From: Dehalococcoidia bacterium
Lineage (GTDB): Bacteria > Chloroflexota > Dehalococcoidia > SZUA-161
DNA: 64,000 nucleotides
NCBI GenBank assembly: GCA_014874385.1
Contig: JACWAE010000118.1
Span: 1-64,000, forward strand
Direction: 5' to 3'
The notes under the pieces were generated by a model that was given only the letters and a program-made list of their open reading frames with translations, searched no databases and was not told the origin of the DNA. Of this stretch, positions 28,206 to 37,752 are shown piece by piece. Position 1 is the first letter of the stretch, and each line of letters begins with the position of its first letter. A program made the translations under genes and the position numbers.

Positions 28206-29036
28206 TTACTTATTGGCGAGCCATCCTTTCGTCCCTTCCAGGTTCCTGGTCGACATGCTCAATATATCTTCAATGGGATACACTTTATGAATGCCTTTCA
28301 TTAATGTGTGAATGCATGCGCCGAGCCCATAAAACAGCATTGAAAATTGCTCGTTGAACCTCCGCTCCAGTTCATCTTTTGTAGATGGCACACCACTTGT
28401 AAAGACACCTATATGGAAAATCGACCCATATAGCGTACCATGCAAAGCTTCAGAGGCGTCATCATAGATCGCCAAAATTGCCAACATTAGAAAGCCAATC
28501 TGAATGTTCCCTTTCTCTGAAATAATTTTCAACATTTCCTCCAGATTGGATGTAGTCCAACGCGTTATTTGTCGACCTTTCTTGCTAGTATAGAGTTCCA
28601 CTGCTTTCTTAAGTTCCAATTCTTTGTTTAAATCGATAGAACCAGACCATTCCAGCTTAGCAGTCAGGTCACCAACAGTAATGCTACGCTTTAGGACTCT
28701 AACCGCTTTTTGCTTCGTATAAGCCAAGTAATTTAAGTACTCTGTTTCTTCACAGAACAATAGGTATAGATATGAAATCAAACGCTCCAATAACGACCTA
28801 GCCAACATGAAGCACTCGTTCAGTTGACCGTAGCAGAACAAAATACTGATAGACTTGCCTATCTCATGCAAACTGAACAATAATGGATAAAGAGAGTCTA
28901 TACGGCTACCTCGTACATTATCAAGTTCATAAAACTGACGCTGATATAGTTTCTCAAGCAGACCGAGTTGGTCACTATAAAAATCAAAATAGCGACGCAT
29001 TAACCCTTTAGACCCAAACTCACTTAAACCAGTCAT
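28206..29036 (-). CDS. hypothetical protein, possibly DUF5677/HEPN-like helical
   Basis: All-helical, FMLARSLLERLISYLYLLF; tentative resemblance only. Confidence 0.5.
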   Translation of the reverse strand: MTGLSEFGSKGLMRRYFDFYSDQLGLLEKLYQRQFYELDNVRGSRIDSLYPLLFSLHEIGKSISILFCYGQLNECFMLARSLLERLISYLYLLFCEETEYLNYLAYTKQKAVRVLKRSITVGDLTAKLEWSGSIDLNKELELKKAVELYTSKKGRQITRWTTSNLEEMLKIISEKGNIQIGFLMLAILAIYDDASEALHGTLYGSIFHIGVFTSGVPSTKDELERRFNEQFSMLFYGLGACIHTLMKGIHKVYPIEDILSMSTRNLEGTKGWLANK

Positions 29037-29351
29037 CTATTCTTTCTCAAGCTAACATCGTTTTGCCATCTGCGTGCTCTTGCCATCCGCTTGCCCTTCC
29101 CAAACTAACTTTAAAATTGTAGCTCTTCAAAGGTAATATAGCAAGAAACTATTACTCTGAATTTAAGATTAGGCTACTTCCATTCGCTTATAACCCGTCA
29201 ACATATATCTCCTTAGTCAAAGCAAATTTAAAATCGACATCGCTCTAGCATGGCTATGTTCTATGGTTCATAATAAATTCGTCCTTTCATTATGAATCAG
29301 CTTGGGCAGTTAGCTTCGGGGGTTGCAACCTCCCCGATTCCCTGCTAAAAT

Positions 29352-29882
29352 TTGCCATATACGGAGATTATCGTGATCAATGCCCCGGTTTTGGTACTGA
29401 ATCAGAATTACGAGCCGCTCGATGTCTGCCGCGCCCGGCGGGCCATTGTCTTGCTCTGGCGGGGCAAGGCAGAGATGCTGGAGAAGAACTCAGGTTCAAT
29501 CAGCAGCGCCTCCATGACTATCGACCTGCCCTCAGTGATCCGCCTGGTTTACCTGATTAAACGTCCCCGCGTGCAGCGGAAGCTGAGCCGCCGTGAGGTA
29601 TTTCTGCGCGACAACTATACCTGCCAGTATTGCGGCAAGCAGACCAGAGACCTCACCATTGACCACGTCGTCCCGCGCCATCTCGGAGGCAAACATACCT
29701 GGGATAACGTGGTGAGCGCCTGCAAGTCCTGCAATCAGCGCAAAGCAGGACGTTCGCCCAAAGTGGCAGGCATGGATCTCCGCCACCAGCCCTCTGCACC
29801 ACCCATAGTTGGCTACCACATAGTGTATCATCGCTTCGACGAACACCCCGAATGGGAGAAGTATATCCCCATCCGTAACTGA
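29352..29882 (+). CDS. HNH endonuclease
   Basis: CQYCGKQTRDLTIDHVVPRHLGGKHTWDNVVSACKSCNQRKAGR. Confidence 0.9.
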   Translation: MPYTEIIVINAPVLVLNQNYEPLDVCRARRAIVLLWRGKAEMLEKNSGSISSASMTIDLPSVIRLVYLIKRPRVQRKLSRREVFLRDNYTCQYCGKQTRDLTIDHVVPRHLGGKHTWDNVVSACKSCNQRKAGRSPKVAGMDLRHQPSAPPIVGYHIVYHRFDEHPEWEKYIPIRN

Positions 29883-29927
29883 AAGAGGCGCAGGGCACTG
29901 CTATTTTCCCTGGTAACTAAAGTAAAC

Positions 29928-29955
29928 TTGACAATACTACTAAAGTTGGTATAAT
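29928..29955 (+). promoter_or_regulatory. Sigma70-type promoter of the pantothenate leader
   Basis: TTGACA (29928-29933), 16-bp spacer, TATAAT (29950-29955). Confidence 0.75.
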
Positions 29956-29961
29956 TATTAT

Positions 29962-30073
29962 GTCTATCGATCCTTCCCTAGAAGGACGGTAAGATTCTCT
30001 GGATGCACCTTTAAACATTAGTCGCTTGGATCGGACACGACCGAGACGGCAGAATAGAATAGAGCAGCTCTCA
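29962..30073 (+). ncRNA. Structured 5' leader, candidate tandem pan RNA motif
   Basis: Two hairpins (29963-29994; 30017-30055), both with ACGGyArgAaT-like 3' side and unpaired A residues, directly ahead of a panD-panB-panC operon. Confidence 0.6.
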
Positions 30074-30107
30074 AAGCCTTCTCGGATTAATGTCTGAGAA
30101 GGCTTTT
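30074..30107 (+). terminator. Intrinsic terminator/attenuator inside the pantothenate leader
   Basis: AAGCCTTCTC-N12-GAGAAGGCTT then TTTT, 17 nt before the first ATG. Confidence 0.75.
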
Positions 30108-30123
30108 GTAATTTCCGGGAGAG

Positions 30124-31050
30124 ATGAGAAGGATGCCTAAGATCGGCTTCATCGGGGCAGGCACAGTGGGCACAGCGCTGGCGATAACGCTCCATGAAAG
30201 AGGCTACGCCGTGATAGCGGTTGCCAGCCGCAGCAAGTCGTCAGCAGACAGGCTGGCATCGAGGGTGCCCGAGTGCAAGTCGTTCGAGAACAAACAGTCC
30301 GTTGCCGATGTCGCCGAGCTTGTCTTCATCACCACCCCCGACGATGTCATCGGACAGGTCGCCTCAGAGCTCAAATGGCACCCCGGACAAAGCGTAGTTC
30401 ACTGCAGCGGCGCCCACTCACTGGATGTGCTTGAGCCCGCAAAACGAGACGGCGCTAATGCAGGCGCCTTCCACCCCCTGCAAACCTTCGCCAATGTTGC
30501 CCACGCCATAAAGAACATCCCCGGCTCCACCTTCGCCCTGGAAGCAGAGGGGGAGCTTTTAGAAACGCTAAAAAATATGGCCCAGGACCTCGATGGAACC
30601 TGGGTAAAACTTAGTGCAGGCGACAAAGTGCTCTACCATGCAGCAGCAGTTGTCGCCTGCAACTACCTGGTAACCCTGATGCAGATGGCTACCGACCTGT
30701 GGCGGACCTTCGACGTGTCCACCCCGGAAGCAACCCGCGCTTTACTGCCATTACTGCGCGGCACCCTCAACAATCTCGAAAATATCGGTTTGCCCAACTG
30801 CCTCACCGGCCCCATTGCCCGCGGAGACCTGGGAACCATAAAGAAGCACCTGGAGGCCCTGGAGAAATCGGCCCCGGCGCTCCTTTCCGCTTACCGGGAG
30901 CTGGGACTGCAGACTATCCCCATAGCTCTAGGCAAAGGGAAGATAGATAACGACAGAGCTGAAGAGATGCGTCAACTTCTAACTAACCCGTGCAGGAGGG
31001 ACATAACATGCGAACCATGCTCAAAGGAAAAATCCACCGCGCTCGCGTAA
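30124..31050 (+). CDS. Rossmann-like/DUF2520 protein, candidate alternative ketopantoate reductase
   Basis: [35 protein letters not shown]-terminal Rossmann; helical C-terminus; first gene of the pan operon. Confidence 0.75.
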   Translation: MRRMPKIGFIGAGTVGTALAITLHERGYAVIAVASRSKSSADRLASRVPECKSFENKQSVADVAELVFITTPDDVIGQVASELKWHPGQSVVHCSGAHSLDVLEPAKRDGANAGAFHPLQTFANVAHAIKNIPGSTFALEAEGELLETLKNMAQDLDGTWVKLSAGDKVLYHAAAVVACNYLVTLMQMATDLWRTFDVSTPEATRALLPLLRGTLNNLENIGLPNCLTGPIARGDLGTIKKHLEALEKSAPALLSAYRELGLQTIPIALGKGKIDNDRAEEMRQLLTNPCRRDITCEPCSKEKSTALA

Positions 31051-31391
31051 CCGAGGCTAACCTGGCGTATGAAGGCAGTATCACTATAGACAAAGACCTC
31101 ATGGATGCTGCGGACATCCTGCCCTACGAGCAGGTCCATGTACTGGATGTAGACAACGGAGCCCGTTTGGTGACCTACGCCATAGAGGGAGAGCGCGGCT
31201 CCGGGGTGATCTGCATTAATGGAGCTGCTGCCAGGATAGTTACCAAAGGAGACCTGGTCATCATTATCTCTTACTGCACTGTTAGCGATGCTGAAGCGCA
31301 CAGCATTGTCCCCAAGCTGGTCTATGTTAACTCCAGGAACGCTATCGCTAAAAAGGACAAAGAGGTTTGCCCTGCTTTCAGCGACAACTGA
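31008..31391 (+). CDS. panD: aspartate 1-decarboxylase
   Basis: [52 protein letters not shown]. Confidence 0.93.
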   Translation: MRTMLKGKIHRARVTEANLAYEGSITIDKDLMDAADILPYEQVHVLDVDNGARLVTYAIEGERGSGVICINGAAARIVTKGDLVIIISYCTVSDAEAHSIVPKLVYVNSRNAIAKKDKEVCPAFSDN

Positions 31392-31439
31392 GTCTTTCAG
31401 CCCTTGCTGTCTGCGGCTAATGCTCAGAGGAGGTAGCCG

Positions 31440-32285
31440 GTGAGAGTCACCATTACCCAGATCAAAGAGATGAAGCAAAAAGGCGAGAAAATCGCCATGC
31501 TCACCGCCTATGACTACTCCACAGCCAAGCTCATTGACGAAGCAGGGATACCCCTAATACTCGTTGGAGATAGCCTGGGAATGGTGGTTCTGGGCTATAG
31601 CTCGACCATCCCCGTTACCATGGACGAGATGATCCATCACACCAAGGCCGTGGTCAGAGGCGCGACTAGGGCGCTCGTTATCGGCGACATGCCTTTCATG
31701 ACGTATCAGGTATCCGTTGAGGATGCTCTGCGTAACGCCGCCCGCTTCATGCAGGAGGGTGGCGCCCAGGCAGTCAAGCTCGAGGGCGGCGAGATCATGG
31801 CAGAGACAGTGAAGAAAATCGTTTCGTATGGCATACCCGTAATGGGGCACATCGGACTCACCCCTCAATCGATAAACCAGCTTGGTGGATTCAAAATCGT
31901 AGGCAAGACGCCGGAGGCGGCAGTCCGCATGCTCAACGATGCTATAGCCCTCGATGAGGCTGGCGCTTTCGCCGTTGTACTTGAGTGCGTGCCCGAGCCG
32001 TTATCGAAACTCATCACCGAGTCGATAAGCGTGCCCACCATCGGCATCGGCGCAGGTAAGTACTGCGACGGGCAGGTACAGGTAATAAGCGACCTCCTGG
32101 GTCTATACACCGATTTCATGCCCAAACACGCCAAGCAATACGCCAAATTGTTCGAAATCATCAAGAAGGCGACTGCCGATTATATAGCCGAAGTCCAGGC
32201 GGGGACTTTCCCCACCCCTAAACAGAGCTACGCCATGGATGAGAGCGTTCTCGCCGAGTTGAAGAAGTCTTCACGGAAACACTAA
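31440..32285 (+). CDS. panB: 3-methyl-2-oxobutanoate hydroxymethyltransferase
   Basis: MLTAYDYSTAKLIDEAGIPLILVGDSLGMVVLGY. Confidence 0.95.
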   Translation: MRVTITQIKEMKQKGEKIAMLTAYDYSTAKLIDEAGIPLILVGDSLGMVVLGYSSTIPVTMDEMIHHTKAVVRGATRALVIGDMPFMTYQVSVEDALRNAARFMQEGGAQAVKLEGGEIMAETVKKIVSYGIPVMGHIGLTPQSINQLGGFKIVGKTPEAAVRMLNDAIALDEAGAFAVVLECVPEPLSKLITESISVPTIGIGAGKYCDGQVQVISDLLGLYTDFMPKHAKQYAKLFEIIKKATADYIAEVQAGTFPTPKQSYAMDESVLAELKKSSRKH

Positions 32286-32291
32286 ACGCCG

Positions 32292-33131
32292 ATGAAAGTC
32301 ATAAATACTATCGCCGAGATGAAAGAGGCACGGCATAAGCTCAGGGGCTCAGTGGGCTTCGTGCCTACTATGGGCTACCTCCACGAGGGTCACCTCGAGC
32401 TGGTGCGCATAGCGCGTGCGGAGAATCGTAATGTGGTCGTGAGCATCTTCGTCAACCCTGCCCAGTTCGGCCCCAAGGAGGATTACGCCTCCTATCCCCG
32501 CGATACAGAACGAGACCTCGCCATGCTCAAAAAAGAAAGGGTGGGCATCGTGTTCATGCCCAGCGCCGAAGATATGTATCCCCCCGGATATAGCACCTGG
32601 GTAGATGTGGAAAAAGTCACCGAACGGCTGGAGGGAGCTGTCCGCCCCGGTCACTTTCGCGGTGTGGCTACAGCGGTCAACAAGCTGTTCAACATCGTCG
32701 ATCCTACCAGGGCCTACTTCGGCCAGAAGGACGCCCAGCAACTGGTGGTAATCAAGAAGATGGTTGCCGACCTCAATATGAACCTCGAAGTCATCGCTGT
32801 GCCCACGGTGAGGGAGCCCGACGGGCTGGCGATGAGCAGCCGTAACGTATATCTAAACCCGGAGGAGAGGAAATCAGCGCTGGTACTTTACAAAGCATTG
32901 ACCCTGGCGCAGAAGCTCTGGAATAAAGGCGAAACGAACGCCGGTCTTATCCGCAAAGAGATGAGCTCGCTTATACAGAGAGAGCCGCGTGCAGCCAGAA
33001 TAGACTATGTCAGCATCGCAGATGCCGAGACCCTGGAGGAGCTTGCCAGAATAGACCGCCCGGCGGTGGTCTCTCTAGCGGTCAAAATCGGCAAGCCCAG
33101 ACTCATCGACAACATAATACTGGGGGCCTAA
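32292..33131 (+). CDS. panC: pantoate-beta-alanine ligase
   Basis: [38 protein letters not shown]. Confidence 0.95.
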   Translation: MKVINTIAEMKEARHKLRGSVGFVPTMGYLHEGHLELVRIARAENRNVVVSIFVNPAQFGPKEDYASYPRDTERDLAMLKKERVGIVFMPSAEDMYPPGYSTWVDVEKVTERLEGAVRPGHFRGVATAVNKLFNIVDPTRAYFGQKDAQQLVVIKKMVADLNMNLEVIAVPTVREPDGLAMSSRNVYLNPEERKSALVLYKALTLAQKLWNKGETNAGLIRKEMSSLIQREPRAARIDYVSIADAETLEELARIDRPAVVSLAVKIGKPRLIDNIILGA

Positions 33132-33197
33132 TAGCCGGTTACAAGCCGGCTATTTATATTTTGAGAGGATGGGGGAGACACCCCCATCCTCTCTTTT
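33130..33197. terminator. Double hairpin terminator after panC
   Basis: AATAGCCGG..CCGGCTATT and GAGAGGATGGGGG-agaca-CCCCCATCCTCTC-TTTT. Confidence 0.8.
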
Positions 33198-33236
33198 ATT
33201 TCATGCTTTAACTGATTACTGAAAAGCGCCTGTACC

Positions 33237-34334
33237 TCAAACATGGGTATGGGTAAATATCAAGGCGATAAAATAAATGACCATGATAACTGCCCCTAGT
33301 GGAATTCCTATCCTTGCCCATTCTCCCATGTTTATCTTCAGCCTCTCTGCCGCCACTATGTTCGGTATATTGCCCGGTATCAGCATCCCTCCGGCAATGA
33401 GCAGGCCCAGGATAGCGCTGAGAATCTGAAATCGTGTCATAAGAGGCCCTATCTCTACAGCAGTCAGGGTGGCATTATCGAGGAACGCAGAAATCGTGTT
33501 GATCCAATAAAGCACCCAGGGTGAAATCTTATCTAAATACCACACTATCAGTGGCTTCATGCCTTCACCCAGCAATATGAGTGCGGCAACGAAAATAAAG
33601 ACCTTAACCGCTCTAATTATTACTCCCCTTACGGTCTCGCTATACGTGGAATCTACGGTCTCGGTCTGAAGAGAAATATCGCGGCCGATATACACCACAC
33701 CGAAAATAGCCAGGGCGATGACGCCGGGGATTACATAGATTCCGAAGATATCTACAGGAAATAGGAATCCGGCATTGTACGGCGCTCCCGTCAGCTTACT
33801 CACCAGGATGGTGGATAAAGGCTCGCCCACCGGCGTTAAAACAGCACCCAGGCCCGCAGCGAAACAGGTAACGATTATGGTCTTTATTTTGTGACGCCGT
33901 GAGAAGGGAAGCACCGCCACGATTTCAGCCAGGATGACAGCCGTAACAATCACCGAGATAATGCTGGAGAGCAGACCCAGAATAGCTATGAAAAGGAAGA
34001 GGAAGATTTTGGGGCCGAGCCTATCGGCCAGATTTACTATGCCGTTGCGGAAAGGTTTGTTGAAATGGTGTATGAGAAGGCCAAATATGAGCACCACCTG
34101 GAAAATGCCTATGGGGAGTGACCGTATTATAACCGGGGCTTTCAGGGCGTCTTTCACCAGCCCCCAGCTCCAGAGCCCGGAAACGCTCACGGCGATTATG
34201 CCCATGACCAGGAAGAATGGCTCTAGATGTTCCCCTATTTTCTTAACTCTGAAAGGAAGGACCAGCACCATTAAGGTTATGATAACTAGTCCTATGACTA
34301 TGTAGAGGACCGGCTCCTGCGCGATATTATCCAA
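33237..34334 (-). CDS. DUF1646-type putative transporter
   Basis: Multi-TM protein, TCFAAGLGAVLTPVGEPLSTI permease-like motif. Confidence 0.7.
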   Translation of the reverse strand: MDNIAQEPVLYIVIGLVIITLMVLVLPFRVKKIGEHLEPFFLVMGIIAVSVSGLWSWGLVKDALKAPVIIRSLPIGIFQVVLIFGLLIHHFNKPFRNGIVNLADRLGPKIFLFLFIAILGLLSSIISVIVTAVILAEIVAVLPFSRRHKIKTIIVTCFAAGLGAVLTPVGEPLSTILVSKLTGAPYNAGFLFPVDIFGIYVIPGVIALAIFGVVYIGRDISLQTETVDSTYSETVRGVIIRAVKVFIFVAALILLGEGMKPLIVWYLDKISPWVLYWINTISAFLDNATLTAVEIGPLMTRFQILSAILGLLIAGGMLIPGNIPNIVAAERLKINMGEWARIGIPLGAVIMVIYFIALIFTHTHV

Positions 34335-34485
34335 CTAATCTTTCTCCTGATTTCAAGGTTTCAATTATAAGCCAAGCTCCCTGACCAGGCAAACTTATTG
34401 TCGCTTCAGAACGCTATCGCAGGCTGAGAAATTGTCTCACCCAACTCCATTGTGTTAAACTAAGACGAGATAAGGAGAATGCATT

Positions 34486-35292
34486 TTGAGAATCCTGGTC
34501 ACTAACGACGATGGCATTGCCGCCAGGGGGCTTTGGGCGCTGGTTCGAGAACTCAGGAGAATAGCTGAAGTAGTTGTAGTCGCTCCTGACCGCGACCAGA
34601 GCGGGATAGGGACGGCAGTCACCCTGCACCACCCGGTGAGAGTAAGCCCCGTGCCGGCAGGGATTACAACGGTCAAGAGCTATTCCGTTGAGGGCACCCC
34701 GGCCGACACTGTTATTTTAGCTTTGAAAACACTATTAAAAGATGGCGTAGACATGGTGTTCTCAGGCATCAATGAAGGTTCAAACCTGGGCAACGATGTT
34801 CTAATCTCAGGCACAGTGAGCGCTGCCCTGCAGGGGTACTTCTATGGACTGCCCTCTGTTGCTATCTCTGTTGCCGCTATCAAAAGGGTACGCTTCGATG
34901 TGGCAGCTAAGTTTGGCGCTCTCATCGCTCAACAGGTTGCTGCCAGCAATATGCCACAGAAGTTTTTGCTCAATATTAACCTGCCCAACCTGCCACTTGA
35001 TAAGATTGCCGGAATCGAGATAACCCGGCTCGGCGAACGAAGCTATATGGACAATATCAAAGCGGGGCACGATGGGAAGAGAAAATACTACTGGATTGTG
35101 CGCGGCAAACCCGACTGGAAAGAAGTAGAGGGAACAGATATCTCCGCGCTGGGGAAAAAGAAAATCTCAATTACGCCGCTTCATAGCGACTTAAGCAGCG
35201 ACATACATCTTGAATCGCTGGGTAAAGCGTTTTCCTCGTTGTTTCAAGGTCTGAGGACAGGTAGTCCCCGCACACACACCAAATCAAAGTAG
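34486..35292 (+). CDS. surE: 5'-nucleotidase SurE
   Basis: MRILVTNDDGIAARGLWALV, VVVAPDRDQSGIG, GINEGSNLGNDVLISGTVSAA. Confidence 0.93.
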   Translation: MRILVTNDDGIAARGLWALVRELRRIAEVVVVAPDRDQSGIGTAVTLHHPVRVSPVPAGITTVKSYSVEGTPADTVILALKTLLKDGVDMVFSGINEGSNLGNDVLISGTVSAALQGYFYGLPSVAISVAAIKRVRFDVAAKFGALIAQQVAASNMPQKFLLNINLPNLPLDKIAGIEITRLGERSYMDNIKAGHDGKRKYYWIVRGKPDWKEVEGTDISALGKKKISITPLHSDLSSDIHLESLGKAFSSLFQGLRTGSPRTHTKSK

Positions 35293-35331
35293 ACCCTAAC
35301 CCAAAGTGCAGTGCTCCCGGCTACTTTCCCT

Positions 35332-37614
35332 CTACCCAAGGGGACGTAACTTACTTCTTGCCGCCGCAATCTGACTGTCGAGGATAGCACCCTGAGCCGC
35401 TGCCAGCTTGGCTATCGGTATTCTAAACGGGCTGCAGCTCACAGAATCAACACCGGCAGTGTGGAAAAACATGATGGAGCGCGGCTCTCCGCCATGCTCT
35501 CCGCAGACACCAATATCCAGCTCTTTCTTCTCCCTGCGGGCCCAGGTTATAGCGGTTTCCATCAGCCTGCCCACGCCCTTCACATCCAGAATCAAAAAGG
35601 GATTGTCCTGAAGGATACCGGCGTCAAGATATATGGATAAGAACTTCTTTTCCACGTCCTCCCTGCTGAAAGAATATACAGCCTGGGTCAGGTCATTAGT
35701 ACCGAAAGAGAAGAAATCGGCCACCTGAGCAAGCCTTCCTGCTCGCATGCAGGCGCGCACAGTCTCCATCATTACCCCAAACTTAACGCCCCTATCTTTA
35801 ACCATCCTCTTTACCCAGAGGAGCTCCTGGGAAGTAACCACCTGCGGCACCATGATAGAGACATCGCAGTTGACCTCGGCGCAAGCGTCGGCAATAGCAT
35901 CGATCTGCATCTGGTAAATCTCAGGATAGGTAACAGCCACCCTGACACCCCGGTGACCCAACATAGGGTTTGTTTCCCTCAACTCGCGTATTCTTCGCTT
36001 GAGCTCTGGGTCCGTTGTCTCCGCTTCCGAGGGCAGGAACTCATGCAGAGGCAGGTCGAGAAGCCGGATTATGATAGGCATCCCTTCAAGCTCTCGGAAG
36101 ATCGCCATGAAATCTTTTTTCTGCAGCTTGTGCAGCAGGACCAGGGCCTCAGCCCTTTGCTCCGGGGTCTCCGCCAGTATGAACGCTCTGATAGCAGAAA
36201 GCCGCTCCTCGCCGGTAAACTGCCGCTCGGTGCGGCAGAGCCCGATACCCTCAGCTCCGAACTTTCTAGCCAGAGCTACGGTTTCCACCGTATCAGCATT
36301 AGCCTTCACCCTCAGTCTCCTGAAGCTGTCAGCCCATGTCAGCAACTCTGCGAGCTCGGGGCTGCCTTCGGCTTCTGTCAGCGGCAAATCGCCGAGATAG
36401 ACTTTACCCGCACTGCCATCAATGGTAATAATATCACCCTTATTGACGGTATGTGAGTTAACCTCGAACTTCTCAGCATGAAGGTCTATTTTCATCTCCT
36501 CAGCCCCACAGATACAGGGTTTGCCCATGGCTCTGGTGACTATGGCTGCGTGGGAAGTAAGGCCGCCCCGGGATGTCAATACCCCCATAGCGGCTGAGAC
36601 ACCGAGGATATCATCAGGGCTTGTCTCAGGCCTGACCAGTATCACTCGCTCGTTCCTCTTCATGGCCGCCACAGCATCCAAGGTATTAAATACTACCTTC
36701 CCCGAGGTTGCCCCGGGGGCAGCGCCCAGTCCGCTGGCAATAGCTTGGTATTTCTCCACGTGCTCAATGCGCCTGTGCAGGAAAGACCTCACATCTTCGG
36801 CAGACACCCGCAGCAGAGCTTCCTGACGCGAGATAAACCCTTCCTTCGCCATCTCAACTGCGATCTTAACCGATGCCCGGCCGCCGCGCTTGCCCGACCT
36901 GGTCTGGAGGATATAAAGCTTGCCTGACTCAATAGTAAATTCCACATCCTGCATGTCGCGGAAGTGGTTCTCCAGTATACTGGCTACCTCCTCCAATTGA
37001 GCATACATGTCAGGCATTTGCGATTTGAGAGCATCCATAGTCTGCGGCGTTTTGCGGCCGGATACCAGGTCCTCCCCCTTAGCTTCGGTTATATATTCAC
37101 CGAACAACACTTTTTCGCCTGTGCTGGGATTGCGAGTAAACATCACGCCCGTCCCCGAATTCCCATCCAAATCGCCGAAAACCATGGCTTGAATTATGGC
37201 AGCCGTGCCCATATCAGCAGGAATATTGTTGAGGCGGCGATATTCCACTGCCCTGGGATTGTCCCAGGAATCAAAGACCTTCTTTATAGCGGAAAGCATC
37301 GCCTCCCGATCCCTCACATCAAGTACCGTATCCATCATCCCCGGCATAGACGCTGCCGCCGAGGAGCGCACCGATACAGACAGCCCTTTCCCTAATTTCT
37401 TCCGGGTCTGCTTCTCCAGAGCTTCCAATGCCTGCTTGATTTCTTCTTCAGGGAGCTTGCCAGTGCGTTTGTATTCCTTATAGGTTTCAACTGATACTGC
37501 AAAGCCCGGAGGCACCGTGAGCCTCAACTTGGTCATGGCAACCAGGTTGGCCCCCTTGTTGCCCAGAAGGTTTTTATCATCCCAGGCGCCTGTAAAGTGG
37601 TAAATTGTGGACAT
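35332..37614 (-). CDS. ppdK: pyruvate phosphate dikinase (compact form)
   Basis: LGNKGANLVAMTKL, GGLTSHAAIVTRAMGKPCICG swivelling His, SCSPFRIPIAKLAAAQGAI C-terminus. Confidence 0.88.
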   Translation of the reverse strand: MSTIYHFTGAWDDKNLLGNKGANLVAMTKLRLTVPPGFAVSVETYKEYKRTGKLPEEEIKQALEALEKQTRKKLGKGLSVSVRSSAAASMPGMMDTVLDVRDREAMLSAIKKVFDSWDNPRAVEYRRLNNIPADMGTAAIIQAMVFGDLDGNSGTGVMFTRNPSTGEKVLFGEYITEAKGEDLVSGRKTPQTMDALKSQMPDMYAQLEEVASILENHFRDMQDVEFTIESGKLYILQTRSGKRGGRASVKIAVEMAKEGFISRQEALLRVSAEDVRSFLHRRIEHVEKYQAIASGLGAAPGATSGKVVFNTLDAVAAMKRNERVILVRPETSPDDILGVSAAMGVLTSRGGLTSHAAIVTRAMGKPCICGAEEMKIDLHAEKFEVNSHTVNKGDIITIDGSAGKVYLGDLPLTEAEGSPELAELLTWADSFRRLRVKANADTVETVALARKFGAEGIGLCRTERQFTGEERLSAIRAFILAETPEQRAEALVLLHKLQKKDFMAIFRELEGMPIIIRLLDLPLHEFLPSEAETTDPELKRRIRELRETNPMLGHRGVRVAVTYPEIYQMQIDAIADACAEVNCDVSIMVPQVVTSQELLWVKRMVKDRGVKFGVMMETVRACMRAGRLAQVADFFSFGTNDLTQAVYSFSREDVEKKFLSIYLDAGILQDNPFLILDVKGVGRLMETAITWARREKKELDIGVCGEHGGEPRSIMFFHTAGVDSVSCSPFRIPIAKLAAAQGAILDSQIAAARSKLRPLG

Positions 37615-37752
37615 ATGTTACCCTTTCCCCTAAATTCTACCCAACTCTAGTCCGTATGGATGTTGTTCCCTTAGATGACGACTGATTCTCTTTATCTACA
37701 TATTATATATTATCTACATATTATCAAAGGCTTTTTGCCCTGAGACAAGAGG

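Noticed and set aside
29312-29335. GGTTGCAACC palindrome before the HNH gene
   Set aside because: Short imperfect CGGGG..CCCCG hairpin without T-run or recurrence; not enough to call a regulatory element.
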